A stretch of 64,000 bases of DNA from Pseudomonas sp. TCU-HL1 (GCF_001708505.1 NZ_CP015992.1:2852001-2916000), one strand, 5' to 3'; positions 34,431-44,678 are shown, counted from the stretch's first letter. Program-made: numbers and translations. The notes: generated from the letters alone by a model not told the origin.

Positions 34431-35192
34431 TCAGCGCCCCGCCTGGGCCGTCGACTGGGCGAGCCAGTCCTCGAAGTGGATCGCGCCCAGGCGCGGATTC
34501 TTGCCGGGGGTCAGCGATTGATCGTCGAGAACGTCGCCGAAATAGCGCGCGTGCACGTCAGGCACGACCTTGCGGGTGTCCTGGGTGGCCCGCAGGAAGC
34601 GCCTGACCAGCTCGTCGAGCGGCATGGCCTCGGGTCCGGCGACTTCCAGCGTGCCATTGACCGGTGCTGCCAGCGCCACATCGGTGAGCGCCGCCGCTAC
34701 GTCGTCGGACGCCATCGGCTGGATCAGCGCCGGCGATAGGCGAATCTCCTCGCCGACGGTGGCCGCCTGCGCAATGCCGCCGACAAACTCGAAGAACTGC
34801 GTGGCACGCAGGATGGTGTAAGGCATGCCGGACGCCTTGATGAGGTTTTCCTGCGCGACCTTCGCCCGGAAATAGCCGTTGTCAGGAAGCCGTTCGCTAC
34901 CGACGATCGAGAGGGCAACGTGATGGCGAACGCCAGCGGCCGCTTCGGCAGCCAGCAGGTTACGGCTCGACGTTTCAAAAAACTCGAGGACGGCGTTGTC
35001 CTCCCACGACGGCGCGTTCGCCACGTCGACCACGACATCAGCACCATCCATCGCTTGGGCCAGGCCCTCGCGGGTGATGCTGTTCACGCCTGTGCTGGGG
35101 GCGGCTGCAAACGCGTCATGGCCGCGCTCACGCAGGTTCTTCACAAGCTTCGATCCGATGAGGCCGGTGCCTCCAATGACGACAATCTTCAT
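34431..35192 (-). CDS. NAD(P)-binding NmrA/atypical SDR protein
   Basis: A 253-residue Rossmann protein with the GGTGLIGSK motif at residues 7-15 and an NmrA-like body (DVVVDVANAPSWEDN, PYTILRATQFFEF). It lacks the classical YxxxK pair in a clear place, as in many atypical SDRs, so it may be a redox sensor or a reductase. First gene of a minus-strand operon (reductase, cupin, adaptor, MFS, ABM, lysR), with a GGAGAGA site. Divergent from the winged-helix/TPR gene. Confidence 0.8.
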   Translation of the reverse strand: MKIVVIGGTGLIGSKLVKNLRERGHDAFAAAPSTGVNSITREGLAQAMDGADVVVDVANAPSWEDNAVLEFFETSSRNLLAAEAAAGVRHHVALSIVGSERLPDNGYFRAKVAQENLIKASGMPYTILRATQFFEFVGGIAQAATVGEEIRLSPALIQPMASDDVAAALTDVALAAPVNGTLEVAGPEAMPLDELVRRFLRATQDTRKVVPDVHARYFGDVLDDQSLTPGKNPRLGAIHFEDWLAQSTAQAGR

Positions 35193-35451
35193 GGCTTCTC
35201 TCCGCTTCCCGACGGCACCATTACCGTCGACGTAGTACGAGAGTGCGTTTGCGCGTCAGAGAAGTCCTTGTACCGGCCATGAGTTCCCCTTCGGGGAAGC
35301 CTGGTTTTTCGTCCAAAGAAACAGTTGTTCGGCTGGCATCCCTTGCCGAGGACGGTGCAGCGGGTAGCACGCTGCCGTATCCTCAATCAGGTACTAATCG
35401 CCAGTCGCCTCGGACACGGAGCCTAGGGCGCTCAACCAGGGGATACTGACG

Positions 35452-37026
35452 TTGCAATTCGTGTTTGAAGACTACGTGCTCGACCAGGAACGCCGGGAAT
35501 TGACCTTGCGCGGACAAGTCGTGCCCATCGGGCCGCAGGTCTTCGATCTGTTGCTGCAACTGGTCACGAGCCGCGATCGCGTCGTCAGCAAGGACGACCT
35601 GCTCAAGGCGGTGTGGAGCGGCCGGATCGTCTCGGAGTCGACGATCACCAGCCACATCAATGCGGTTCGCAAGGCCATCGGCGATACCGGCGTGGAGCAG
35701 CGCCTTGTTCGGACAGTCGCCCGTAAGGGATACCGCTTCGTCGGGGAGATCAGGGTCGTTGAGATCGGGGAAGCAGGACAGCCCGACTGGCCCGGCATCG
35801 GCGAACACGTGCCCGTTGAGCCGAAGGAAATACCACCCTCTGCACTCGTCCTTCCGGGCAAGCCCTCCATCACCGTCTTGCCTTTCCAGAACCTGAGCGG
35901 CGATCCGGAGCAGGATTACTTCGCCGACGGCATGGTGGAAGACATCATCGCCGCCCTGTCACGCATCCGCTGGCTGTTCGTCATCGCGCGCAATTCGAGC
36001 TTCACCTACAAGGGCCGGGCGGTGGGTGCCAAGGAAGTCGGCCAGGAGCTCGGCGTGCGCTATGTGCTGGAAGGCAGCGTACGCAAGTACGGCAACAAGG
36101 TCCGCATCACCGGGCAGTTGATCGACGCGACGACCGGGACGCATATCTGGGCGGAGCGCTTCGAAGGCCTGCTCGACGACATCTTCGAACTGCAGGACCA
36201 GATCGCCGAAAGCGTCGTCGGCTCGATCGCACCGCAGCTCGAACGGGTGGAAATCGAGCGCGCCAAGCGCAAACCCACCGAAAGCCTGGACGCCTACGAC
36301 TATTACCTGCGCGGTACGGCGAAATTGCACAACGGCACCCGGGACGCCATCGAGGAGGCTCTGCGGTTGTTCTACAAGGCCATTGAACTCGATCCGGAGT
36401 TTGCCTCGGCCTATGGCATGGCCGCCTGGTGCCACTTCTGGCGCAAGTTGAATGGTTGGATGAGCGACCGAACGCTAGAGATCGCCGAAGGCGCTCGGCT
36501 TGCGCGTCTGGCGGTGGCGCTGACTCGCGGTGGACATGCATTGGGTCATCTTGCTGGCGATATCGATGGCGGCATAGCGCTGCTCGACAGGGCACGTCTG
36601 CTTAACCCTAACCTCGCCCCGGCCTGGTACCTGGGCGGCATCCTGCGCGCCTTGCGCGGTGAAACAGACGCCGCGATCGAAAACTTGACCCATGCCATGC
36701 GCTTGAGTCCGCTGGATCCGGAAATGTTCAGGATGCAGGTGGGGATGGCGCTCGCGCACTTCTTCGCAGGGCGCTTTGATTGCGCTGCGGACTGGGCGGA
36801 AAAGGCGTTGGGGAACCTGCCCAGTTTTCTGCCTCCAGTTGCGCTGGTGGCGGCCAGTCATGCGCTCAGCGGACGAATGGACAAAGCGAAACAGGCGATG
36901 CAGCACCTACACGAGCTGGATCCATCTTTGCGCGTCTCCAACCTGAAGGACTGGCTGCCAATCCAACGGCCTGAGGATCTTGCGCGGCTCGCGGATGGAC
37001 TGCGGCTGGCCGGGTTGCCCGAGTGA
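35452..37026 (+). CDS. CadC-type winged-helix regulator with TPR domain
   Basis: A 524-residue protein starting at TTG behind AGGGG. Domains: OmpR-type winged helix (residues about 1-100, ending ARKGYRFVGE), a TolB-like segment (PSITVLPFQNLSGDPEQDYF, about 142-260), then TPR helices to the end. There is no membrane helix, so unlike CadC it is soluble. It is divergent from the reductase/cupin/efflux operon and probably activates it. Confidence 0.85.
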   Translation: MQFVFEDYVLDQERRELTLRGQVVPIGPQVFDLLLQLVTSRDRVVSKDDLLKAVWSGRIVSESTITSHINAVRKAIGDTGVEQRLVRTVARKGYRFVGEIRVVEIGEAGQPDWPGIGEHVPVEPKEIPPSALVLPGKPSITVLPFQNLSGDPEQDYFADGMVEDIIAALSRIRWLFVIARNSSFTYKGRAVGAKEVGQELGVRYVLEGSVRKYGNKVRITGQLIDATTGTHIWAERFEGLLDDIFELQDQIAESVVGSIAPQLERVEIERAKRKPTESLDAYDYYLRGTAKLHNGTRDAIEEALRLFYKAIELDPEFASAYGMAAWCHFWRKLNGWMSDRTLEIAEGARLARLAVALTRGGHALGHLAGDIDGGIALLDRARLLNPNLAPAWYLGGILRALRGETDAAIENLTHAMRLSPLDPEMFRMQVGMALAHFFAGRFDCAADWAEKALGNLPSFLPPVALVAASHALSGRMDKAKQAMQHLHELDPSLRVSNLKDWLPIQRPEDLARLADGLRLAGLPE

Positions 37027-37443
37027 CCGCACCCGATCACCGCTGGCGACCGTGAAGGTGCGGGCATGAAGGTGGTCATTGCTGATGCCTACAACCTGAC
37101 CGGGATGAATTCGATAAAAAACCTGAAGAGCTTCCTGACCTCCATCGCTTTCTCGTTGACCGGTATTGCCGTACACGCAAATGCCGCCACTGAAAACCAC
37201 CGGAGCGCAAGCGGCATCTGTTTCCAACTGACACCGCTTGGCAGCAAGAGAGCTTTACCACAGTCGGCTCAGGAGGGTTCCAGCAGCGATCCGCTCGGCA
37301 ACTGACTTCGAGTTGCCGACCCCTGAGCCGCTAGCGTGACAGCTGCAGGTTCGCCGACGATCGCATGTGAATCCGGCACTGAAGGCCGCGAGCTATAACT
37401 GACTTCAAGAGCGTCTCGAACCCGGGCGTAGAGGACTACCTCC
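37027..37443. other. Intergenic region, weak ORF only
   Basis: A short plus-strand frame (37108-37305) begins with a signal-like stretch (LKSFLTSIAFSLTGIAVHANA) but has no good ribosome site and ends without a domain; it may be a remnant. Nothing else was seen. Confidence 0.3.
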
Positions 37444-38175
37444 ATGAATGAACAGAACTGCGACCTGCTGGACCAGGTATTGATCGCGCACGGCGGCCTG
37501 GAACGCTGGAACAGGTTCAACATCGTGCACGCCAGCATTGTGACCGGCGGCTCGCTCTGGGGCATGAAGGGCCTGACCCAGGACAGCGCGCCACGCGAGA
37601 TGACCGTCTGGCTGCATGAGCAGCGGGCCTCGGTCATGCCTTTCGGGGCGCCGGACAAGCGCACCGCCTACACGCCTGGTCGGATCACGATCGAAACCAC
37701 GAGTGGGCAGGTCGTGGCTGAGCGCTCGAGCCCGAGGGAGTCATTCCTCGACCACGGGGAAACGACGCCCTGGGATCCGCTTCACCGGGCGTACTTCAAC
37801 GGCTACGCGCTCTGGTCCTACCTGACCATGCCATTCCTGTTCACCCTGCCCGGTGTGAAGGTTGAAGAGGTGGCTCCGTGGGAGGAGGGCGACCAGAGCT
37901 GGCGCCGGCTGCGGGTGCATTTTCCGGAAAGCGTGGCGACGCATTGTCCGGTGCAGGACTTCTTCTTCGGTGAGGATTTTCTGTTGCGCCGGCACGACTA
38001 TCGCGTGGACGTCAGCGGAGGCATACCCGCCGCGCAGTACGTTCACGACTATATAGAAGCCGAGGGGTTGCGCATGCCCGGCAAACGGCGGGCGTATCGG
38101 CGTGACGAGAAGGATCGGGCGATCGAAGGGCAACTGCTGGTATCCATCGATATCAGCGACCTACGCTACGCATGA
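37444..38175 (+). CDS. Conserved hypothetical protein (243 aa)
   Basis: A soluble 243-residue protein, rich in aromatic residues and beta strands, without signal peptide. Patterns such as LIAHGGLERWNRF at the start and RRHDYRVDVSGGIPAAQYVHDY near the end recall a known but unnamed proteobacterial family related in shape to LolA-like carriers. I cannot assign a function. It stands alone between a regulator gene and an IS110-type transposase. Confidence 0.65.
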   Translation: MNEQNCDLLDQVLIAHGGLERWNRFNIVHASIVTGGSLWGMKGLTQDSAPREMTVWLHEQRASVMPFGAPDKRTAYTPGRITIETTSGQVVAERSSPRESFLDHGETTPWDPLHRAYFNGYALWSYLTMPFLFTLPGVKVEEVAPWEEGDQSWRRLRVHFPESVATHCPVQDFFFGEDFLLRRHDYRVDVSGGIPAAQYVHDYIEAEGLRMPGKRRAYRRDEKDRAIEGQLLVSIDISDLRYA

Positions 38176-38260
38176 GTCATTGGCATGACTGGTGGTGGCG
38201 AAAGAAATGACGGTCGACACTGGGCGGCTCGGGACTCACCTCGCTATTGCCAACCACAAG

Positions 38261-38289
38261 AAGATCCCAGCCAACCGACTGGGATTCTT
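38261..38289. terminator. Hairpin at the IS110 side
   Basis: TCCCAG pairs with CTGGGA around an 8-base loop, flanked by AAGA and TTCTT, so it could end transcription from either side. It may lie just inside the left end of the IS element. Confidence 0.5.
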
Positions 38290-38330
38290 CATTCGTTCGA
38301 CTAGCTGGTCAGTAGATACCGTCTTGTTTT

Positions 38331-39305
38331 TTACTTCGCAATAGCCAGTTTGGGATCAAACGGCTCGCCTGATTTAAGCACGCCATAAGCGATGCATAGC
38401 AGCTTGCGCATGGCTGCGCAGACGATCTGTTTGCCGGCCTTACCGGCGCCGCGCATGCGCTCGGCCAGCGCGCGGATAGCTGGGTTGTAGGTCAGGGATA
38501 CGACGGCTGGCAGATAGAGTCCTGCGCGCAACCTGGCAGAGCCCATCCGCGAGATACGAACATGGCCCTTGAGCGTGCCTGAGTCTTGCAACTTCGGGTT
38601 CAGTCCTGCAAAGGCGGTGACCGCTCGACTGTCCTCAAAGCGCTGGATATCGCCAAGCTCGGCCAGCAAGAGTCCCGCGGTTCGGTCTGCAATGCCATCG
38701 ATGCTCTTGAGCAGGTTCCGCTGCCCCTTGAGATCATCGTTGTCGTCGAAGTGTTTTTCGATCGCCGCCAGCGTGTCCTGGATCTGTTGGCGGATGTGCT
38801 TGAGCATCGACTGAATCAATTCAATAGCTTTGTCATCATGCGTCACATCCAGACGGTTTTGCTCCATCTGCTCCAGCTCCTGAAGATCTTTCAGGCGGTG
38901 CGTAAGTGCTCTGAGGCGGCGAATCTTCGGCTTTTCAGGCTCCCAGGCACGCAGCTTGTCCTGATGCCTGCGGCCGTACTCTGCAATCATCTTGGCATCG
39001 ACCTTGTCGGTCTTCACGCGCTGCAACTGGCTACTGGCGTAACGCGCCGTCTGGCTAGGGTTTAGCACGCAGACCTTGTAACCCCGTCCGTACAGCCATT
39101 GGGCAAGGGCCTCGTGGTAAATACCTGTCGCTTCCATCACGACCCAGGCCTGCGGCTCTGCGTACTTGCTCAACCACTGCTGCAAAACTTCGAAGCCGCC
39201 CTGGTCATTGCCCAGCTTGGCCTTGGTGCGGTACTTGCCGTTGGCTTGCAAGGTGGCGATATCGAATGTGTGCTTGGCAATATCAATGCCGACAACAACT
39301 CCCAT
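38331..39305 (-). mobile_element. IS110-family transposase
   Basis: A 324-residue DEDD-type transposase: RuvC-like N-terminus (VVGIDIAKHTFDIA, with the first Asp) and the C-terminal transposase_20 domain (LLKSIDGIADRTAGLLLAELGDI, then FAGLNPKLQDSGTLKG). ATG 39305 or the preceding ATG follows GGAG. The ORF is intact, so the element may be active. IS110 elements lack long terminal inverted repeats; I could not fix the ends, which should lie within about 38200-38330 and 39310-39470. Confidence 0.85.
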
Positions 39306-39470
39306 CATGTTCTCCTGTGAAGGGCTGATCGTCACTGCATCCGTCCTACCTTGTTGATGCGAGCTCAAAGCTCTGGATACCGTTCGGACTTACTGGATGA
39401 GTGCGGAGGAGCGCAGCGCAATCTACGTTACAAGCTCGAGGCTTTAGGGTGGACACGGCTTGCGGTTCCT

Positions 39471-39562
39471 CCCCCGATGATCAGTCGGGGACTATCGCCT
39501 CTGAGGAGGCTCAAGTCGAGATACAAGGGTGGGCCAGGTCCCGGGTCGGGTCGGGTCGGGTC
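39471..39562. repeat. Hairpin and (GGGTC)4 tandem repeat
   Basis: CCCCGA/TCGGGG form a hairpin at 39472-39490. At 39543-39562 GGGTC is repeated four times just downstream of ohr. The hairpin could terminate ohr (minus strand). The 5-base repeat may vary by slippage but is outside any gene. Confidence 0.4.
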
Positions 39563-39582
39563 GCCGGCGTCGATGGCCTGGC

Positions 39583-39999
39583 TCAGACCAGCTTCACTTC
39601 GGCGTGGATGTTGCCTCGCGTGGCCTTGGAGTATGGGCAAGCCTGGTGCGCGGCTTCCACCACGGCCAGTGCCGTTTCGCGATCCATCCCGGGCAGACTG
39701 ACATTGAGGCGTGCCTGGATGAAGTAGTCGTTGCCGGTTGTGCCGAGGTCCACTTCGGCATCGACTGCAACGTCTTTCGGGACGGTAACCTTCATCCTGC
39801 TAGCCACGACACCAATCGCCCCGATGAAACAGGCCGACCAGCCTGCGGCGAAGAGCTGTTCCGGATTGGTCCCGTTGCCTGGGCCGCCGGGAGATGAATG
39901 CTTGATGTCCAGGCGCTTGTCAGAGCTGACGGACGCACCGTCGCGACCGCCCGTCGTATGGACTTTGGCGGTGTACAGGACTTTTTCGATCTTGGTCAT
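39583..39999 (-). CDS. ohr: Organic hydroperoxide resistance protein
   Basis: A 138-residue OsmC/Ohr protein with both redox cysteines in their motifs (GWSACFIGAI and QACPYSKATRGN) and the TTGGRDG start typical of Ohr rather than OsmC. It reduces organic hydroperoxides with lipoyl-type thiols. This is the only intact one of three ohr-like sequences in the window. No ohrR gene is adjacent. Its ATG at 39999 is back to back with the ATG of an acetamidase remnant on the other strand. Confidence 0.9.
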   Translation of the reverse strand: MTKIEKVLYTAKVHTTGGRDGASVSSDKRLDIKHSSPGGPGNGTNPEQLFAAGWSACFIGAIGVVASRMKVTVPKDVAVDAEVDLGTTGNDYFIQARLNVSLPGMDRETALAVVEAAHQACPYSKATRGNIHAEVKLV

Positions 40000-40000
40000 G

Positions 40001-40272
40001 ATGAGCACCTCACGGGTCCAGACCTACACCAATGGCATCATCGGCCCAAGCCAGTCGATGCTGGGGCCGCTGGCCAATGGCGGCACCCTGATCACCGGCA
40101 CGCCACCGGGGTGCAGGGGCCGATGATCACGCCGTCATTCCAGGGTGGCCAGGAGGTGACGCAAGCGGTGGCGATCGAGGGTGCCGAAGTTGGCGACGCT
40201 GTTGCGTTGAAGATCCAGCGTATGCGCGTCACCTCGCTGGCCACCACGATCTACCGTTGGGCCAATGTCTGA
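40001..40272 (+). pseudogene. Acetamidase/formamidase N-terminal remnant
   Basis: From ATG 40001 the frame reads TYTNGIIGPSQSMLGPLANG, which fits the interior of acetamidase/formamidase proteins; at about 40120 a one-base shift is needed to continue (MITPSFQGGQEVTQAVAI ... MRVTSLAT), then it stops at 40272 after about 90 residues. Most of the enzyme is missing. Confidence 0.6.
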
Positions 40273-40655
40273 CGAGCGTAGCCCAAGTACGTGTGAGGGG
40301 GGCGTTGGAGCAATGCCTGATCGACCTCACATCCTGCTGGCGGCACTTTTCCATTTCCTTGCTTGGCAGCGCATTTCGGCTTGCTAGCCTTCGCCGATGG
40401 ACTACCGTCAAAGGGTCCATGCTGAGGACCAACTTTGGAGGTCGTCACGATCTGGTATTCCGCCAGATTCGCATGCCGTGACGACTATCCCTTTCCCGCG
40501 CCCACCCGCCAGCTTGTCGAGTCCTGCATCTCGACAGGCGCGTGCTGCCGTCGCGCTGATGCAGCAGGCGGCGACGGGACTGGCCTATCTACTCGCGGGA
40601 GAACTCAACCTGAGGCTGGCCCCGACAGGGAGGGCGTCGGCTGTGGAGGTGCACG
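40273..40655. other. Intergenic region
   Basis: No convincing gene on either strand; several short frames have no ribosome site and no known pattern. It presumably holds the promoter of the SDR gene, but no clear boxes were seen. Confidence 0.3.
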
Positions 40656-41420
40656 ATGGGACGTTTGAGCGGAAAGGTCGCGATAGTGACGGGGGCGAGC
40701 TCCGGAATCGGCCGCGCAACGGCGCTGTTGTTCGCGCAGGAGGGGGCCAAGGTCGTGGTGGCAGCGCGTCGCGAGGCCGAGTTGAAGCAACTCGTCAGTG
40801 AGATCGAGGCTTCTGGTGGAGAAGCGGTGGCGCTGGCAGGGGACGTGCAGTCGGAGTCGTTTGCCGAGAAGCTGGTGGAACTGGCGGTCGGCCGGTTTGG
40901 TCGACTGGACATCGCGTTCAACAATGCCGGTACGCTGGGCGAACAGGGAGCTACCACCAACGTGAGTAAGAAGGGCTGGGATGAAGCCCTGGCCATCAAC
41001 CTGACCAGTGCCTTCCTTGGCGCGAAGTATCAGGTGCCCGAGATGATCAAGCAGCGTGGCGGATCGATCATTTTTACCTCCACCTTCGTCGGCTATTCCT
41101 TCGCGTTTCCAGGCGTGGCGGCGTACGCCGCGAGCAAGGCGGGCCTGATCGGACTGACCCAGGCTCTGGCCGCCGAATTCGGCCCCCAGGGTGTTCGCGT
41201 CAACGCGATTCTGCCGGGCGCGGTGGATACGCCTATGTACCGCGACATGAATGACAGCGAGCAGGCCCAACAGTTCGTCACCAACCTGCATGCGCTGAAG
41301 CGTGTGGCGACGCCTGAAGAGCTGGCACGCTCAGTCCTTTATCTCGCCTCGGACGACTCGGCATTCGTGACGGGGACAGCGTCCCTGGTTGATGGCGGAG
41401 CGTCCATCACTCGATCCTGA
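40656..41420 (+). CDS. Short-chain dehydrogenase/reductase (classical SDR)
   Basis: A 254-residue classical SDR: TGASSGIG cofactor motif at residues 12-19, NNAG at about 88-91, a Ser in the TSTF strand and the catalytic Y-x-x-x-K (YAASK, about 155-159). The C-terminus (VTGTASLVDGGASITRS) is typical of the FabG/glucose-dehydrogenase-like group. Substrate unknown. It stands alone, with more than 380 bases free on both sides. Confidence 0.85.
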   Translation: MGRLSGKVAIVTGASSGIGRATALLFAQEGAKVVVAARREAELKQLVSEIEASGGEAVALAGDVQSESFAEKLVELAVGRFGRLDIAFNNAGTLGEQGATTNVSKKGWDEALAINLTSAFLGAKYQVPEMIKQRGGSIIFTSTFVGYSFAFPGVAAYAASKAGLIGLTQALAAEFGPQGVRVNAILPGAVDTPMYRDMNDSEQAQQFVTNLHALKRVATPEELARSVLYLASDDSAFVTGTASLVDGGASITRS

Positions 41421-41849
41421 TGCTGGACATCCGGGAAGTGGTCGCAAGGCAGTCCCTGGAAACTGCCCCCCACGGTGGACATGGTTACGGGCAGAAGCAG
41501 GTGGCGTCATCCATAAGCGTCACAAAGTAATGCGACTGCCATTCAGCCGTGCCAGGCAGACCGTCATCGAAGTGTCATGAAATTAACTGGTGTAACCGTC
41601 CGGGTATATCTTTTTGATAGAGCCATGGTGGCTGGAACCTTACCTGTGTCCTCAAGTGATCGGCGCACCGTTACACAGAAAACACCTACTATGCCACGAA
41701 GCCCGTGCTCCAAGCGCTCGGTCAACGTGGACTAATTGTCCCGGTCGCCGCAGGTGACGCGGCCACGTTCCCACGCAACCCGTTCCCGAACAATATTGGG
41801 ATGCCCGAGGCTCAAACAGTGTCAACCGCTTGAGCCTATTCGGAATGGA
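41421..41849. other. Intergenic region
   Basis: A 429-base gap with lower GC than its neighbours. No gene, RNA or clear hairpin was recognised; short frames lack starts. It may hold remnants that are too decayed to name. Confidence 0.3.
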
Positions 41850-43217
41850 CTAACGGACTCCTGAATTCCTCAGTGCGGCAGGAGTGAACTCGGTTGCTGA
41901 CAGGTCAATCCCGAATTCAACCCCATGTTTCTCTTCGTTCTTCATACCGATAGCCAGGTAGCGTCCGGCGGTCAGGTCGTTGAGTGTCTCGAAGGCGTAC
42001 AGAGGGACTTGCGCCTTGTACTGCTGAACCAGCATGGCCTGTCCCACTCGCCACAATTGACCTCGCGCGTCGTACTGTTCCGATACCGCAATCTGCCATG
42101 AGTCTTCATCCAGGAAGAATCGACGCTTGGCATAAATGTGACGTTCTCCGGGTTTCAAGGTTGCCTCGACTTCCCAGACTCGGTGAAGTTCGTAGCGGGC
42201 CAGGTCCTGGTTGGTGTGGCCCGGTTTGACGATGTCGCTGTACTTCAGGCTTTGCGAGTCGAGCTTGTAGTTGTTGTAGGGAATATAGAGTTCCCGCTTT
42301 CCGACCAGACGCCACTCGTAGCGGTCCGGGGCGCCGTTGTACATATCGAAGTTGTCGACGGTGGCCAGGCCGTCCGCAGCTGTACCGGGGCCGTCATAGG
42401 CAACCTGGGGCGCGCGGCGTACTCGCCGCTGGCCGGCATTGTAGAGCCAGGCCATGCGTGGCTGACTGACCTGGTCGATGGACTCATGCACTAACAGGAC
42501 ATTGCCCGCCAGTCGGGATGGTGCAGTCACCCGCTGTGTGTAATACAACAGCGCGTTGGATGATTTGCTGGCGTCCAGGTCCTTTAGGCCATCAGGGAAT
42601 CCCACCTTGTCTTCGAAGCGGACAAGGGTGTAGTCGCCGGATACCTGGGGTGTCACTTGTACGATGCTGCGGTGCAGGGTGCGGCCGCGATAGCGGGTGA
42701 TGTGGTTCCAGATGACTTCCAGCCCATTGCGTGGGATTGGAAAGGCATAGTAGCGGCTCTCGGAGAAGTTCCTTAAGCCGTTGCCACTCTCGATTGCCTC
42801 GGTTTTCAGGGCACTTGTCTTGATGGCCGCATAGATATCGTCAGGCAGGGAGACGGTGCGATGGCTCGGGTAGACGACCATCCGGTAGCTGCCGGGATAG
42901 CGCTTGAACATCGCGATCTGGCCCTCGGACAGGTTCTCTTTGTATTGCTCCACGTTCTCAGCTGTGATGGTGAACAGGGGCTTTTCGTTGGCGAAGGGGT
43001 CATCGAGAAAACCGTCGCTGTTCTCTTGCCCTGCATCTTTTGGCAAACCGCCGGCCCACGGGGGAATGGTGCCTGCACTATTACCGGCCCGCTCGCCACC
43101 CACCGGGGTCAGGTCCTTCCCCAGGGAAAGGGCTTCCTCGCTGGAAACGGCGGCATTTGCACTCAAGCTCAGGAGGTTGATCAATAAGGCACAAAGCCAG
43201 CTTGTTCCTGTTTTCAT
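41850..43217 (-). CDS. DUF1329 exported protein
   Basis: A 455-residue protein with a Sec signal peptide (cleavage near SLSANA) and a DUF1329 body of beta strands (about residues 60-440). Such proteins are often encoded beside DUF1302 proteins and hydrophobic-substrate oxidation genes and are thought to act at the outer membrane in lipid or hydrocarbon handling; that is family knowledge, not seen here. Start ATG has GGAG. It follows the hydroxylase/reductase genes on the same strand with a 250-base gap, so it probably belongs to the same function. No DUF1302 partner is nearby. Confidence 0.8.
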   Translation of the reverse strand: MKTGTSWLCALLINLLSLSANAAVSSEEALSLGKDLTPVGGERAGNSAGTIPPWAGGLPKDAGQENSDGFLDDPFANEKPLFTITAENVEQYKENLSEGQIAMFKRYPGSYRMVVYPSHRTVSLPDDIYAAIKTSALKTEAIESGNGLRNFSESRYYAFPIPRNGLEVIWNHITRYRGRTLHRSIVQVTPQVSGDYTLVRFEDKVGFPDGLKDLDASKSSNALLYYTQRVTAPSRLAGNVLLVHESIDQVSQPRMAWLYNAGQRRVRRAPQVAYDGPGTAADGLATVDNFDMYNGAPDRYEWRLVGKRELYIPYNNYKLDSQSLKYSDIVKPGHTNQDLARYELHRVWEVEATLKPGERHIYAKRRFFLDEDSWQIAVSEQYDARGQLWRVGQAMLVQQYKAQVPLYAFETLNDLTAGRYLAIGMKNEEKHGVEFGIDLSATEFTPAALRNSGVR

Positions 43218-43467
43218 CTATTGGATTCTCCTTGGTTATTGTTTTTCTCGAAGCCGCCGCTGGTTGCGGGCAACCGGACTCCGCTGACGAATTCGCGGTT
43301 GATCCCGTTCCTCGGCTTTTGCGCTTTCCAGTGTCGTGTTGATTGGTGGGGGGGCTTTGGCGGACTCCAGGCTGTTGTTGGCCTTTGTCGTCCTTCCTTT
43401 CACGGATTCCAGGGGGGAAATGTTCCTAAGAGGACCTGGCCGCTCGATCCCCGCCTCCGGCTGTGCC
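43218..43467. other. Gap between hydroxylase and DUF1329 genes
   Basis: No minus-strand gene. GC-rich with G runs; no obvious terminator hairpin was found. Confidence 0.3.
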
Positions 43468-44649
43468 TCAGCCCCTGCCGCTTTTCTGCGAGGCCGCCAT
43501 CAGCGCCCATATACCACTACGCGCATTCGCCTGTGTGGCTAGCACGCGTTCTTCTGCGCTGGCGTGGTCGCGATCCCAGGCCAGAACCTTCGGGGTCATC
43601 AGCTTGTGCCATAGCGGTGGGATCATCGCCACGATGATGGTGGTGAGGTAGCCACCCACCATCATCGGAGCCTCCGGGAACGGTTTGAGGTCCTGATAGG
43701 GCACCTCGCCCTGGGCATGGTGGTGCGAGTGGCGAGTCAGGTTGAACATGGCCCAGGAACTGATACGCCTGTTGGTGTTCCAGGAGTGCCGCGGCTGCAC
43801 CGGGGTCGCCGGGTTGCGCACCATGCCGTAGTGCTCCATGTAGTTGACGATTTCCAGCAGGGCCTTGCCCCACAGCGCGCAGGCGATGAAGAACAACGCG
43901 GCTTTCAGGTCTCCGATGGCATAGCTGGCGGCGACCAGTAGCGCACTCATCAGGTGGCCGCGGATTACTGCGTTGTGCCAGCCGAACAGACTCTGGCCCT
44001 TGCGCGCCAGGCGCTTCTTCTCGATCTTCCAGGCGCTGATGTTGCCCTTGAGCGTCGAAGCAAGAATGTGCCAGTAGACGTTGCGGCCACGCGGCGCGGT
44101 GGCTGGGTCCTCGGTGGTGGAAACATAGCGGTGATGGCCGTAGACGTGCTCGATGGAAAACACGGTATCGAAGCTGAAGGCCAGCAGCCAGCGCCCGATC
44201 AGCATGGAAACCGGGTCCCAGGTGCGGTGGGTCAGTTCGTGGGCGGAAATAGTACCGGTCATGCCAATCATCAGCCCGGTAATAATCCAGGTGGAGATGT
44301 AATGGTCGGCGTAGGTGGCTTCACGGGCGGCGATCAGGTCGTAGCCAGTCAGCCGGCTCGTGGTAGCGCCGAAGCCGAGGAAGTCACCACTGCTGACGCT
44401 CCAAACCGCCGAGAAGACGATGAAGGCGAGTAGCGGCAGGGCTAACCAGAGCTGGACGGTGAGAATGCCAGGGTGGTTGAACTGTGGCGTGCTAGTGTCG
44501 TCGCCACAGATCGCGTCTCCGAGGACGTAGATCACCACAATTGCGAGCAGGCCGTAGCTGATCCAGGCGCCACCGGCGAGGATGGCGCCGGCAGCCAGCA
44601 GGCCTACAGCATGGAAGAGGAAGTATTTGAGGTAGTGCAGGGCGTTCAT
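43468..44649 (-). CDS. Membrane di-iron hydroxylase, AlkB/XylM-like
   Basis: A 393-residue integral membrane protein with about six helices and the histidine boxes of the alkane/xylene monooxygenase family: HELTH (137-141), EHVYGHH (167-173), NYMEHYGM (269-276) and RHSHHH (306-311). It inserts oxygen into a terminal methyl group of a hydrophobic substrate. The start at 44649 has a GAGAG site. The reductase gene lies 29 bases upstream. Because its electron partner is a one-piece ferredoxin-reductase, the pair is more like XylM-XylA than AlkB with rubredoxin. Confidence 0.85.
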   Translation of the reverse strand: MNALHYLKYFLFHAVGLLAAGAILAGGAWISYGLLAIVVIYVLGDAICGDDTSTPQFNHPGILTVQLWLALPLLAFIVFSAVWSVSSGDFLGFGATTSRLTGYDLIAAREATYADHYISTWIITGLMIGMTGTISAHELTHRTWDPVSMLIGRWLLAFSFDTVFSIEHVYGHHRYVSTTEDPATAPRGRNVYWHILASTLKGNISAWKIEKKRLARKGQSLFGWHNAVIRGHLMSALLVAASYAIGDLKAALFFIACALWGKALLEIVNYMEHYGMVRNPATPVQPRHSWNTNRRISSWAMFNLTRHSHHHAQGEVPYQDLKPFPEAPMMVGGYLTTIIVAMIPPLWHKLMTPKVLAWDRDHASAEERVLATQANARSGIWALMAASQKSGRG

Positions 44650-44678
44650 GGTTCTCTCTCTTGTTGTTGTGGCTAGGC

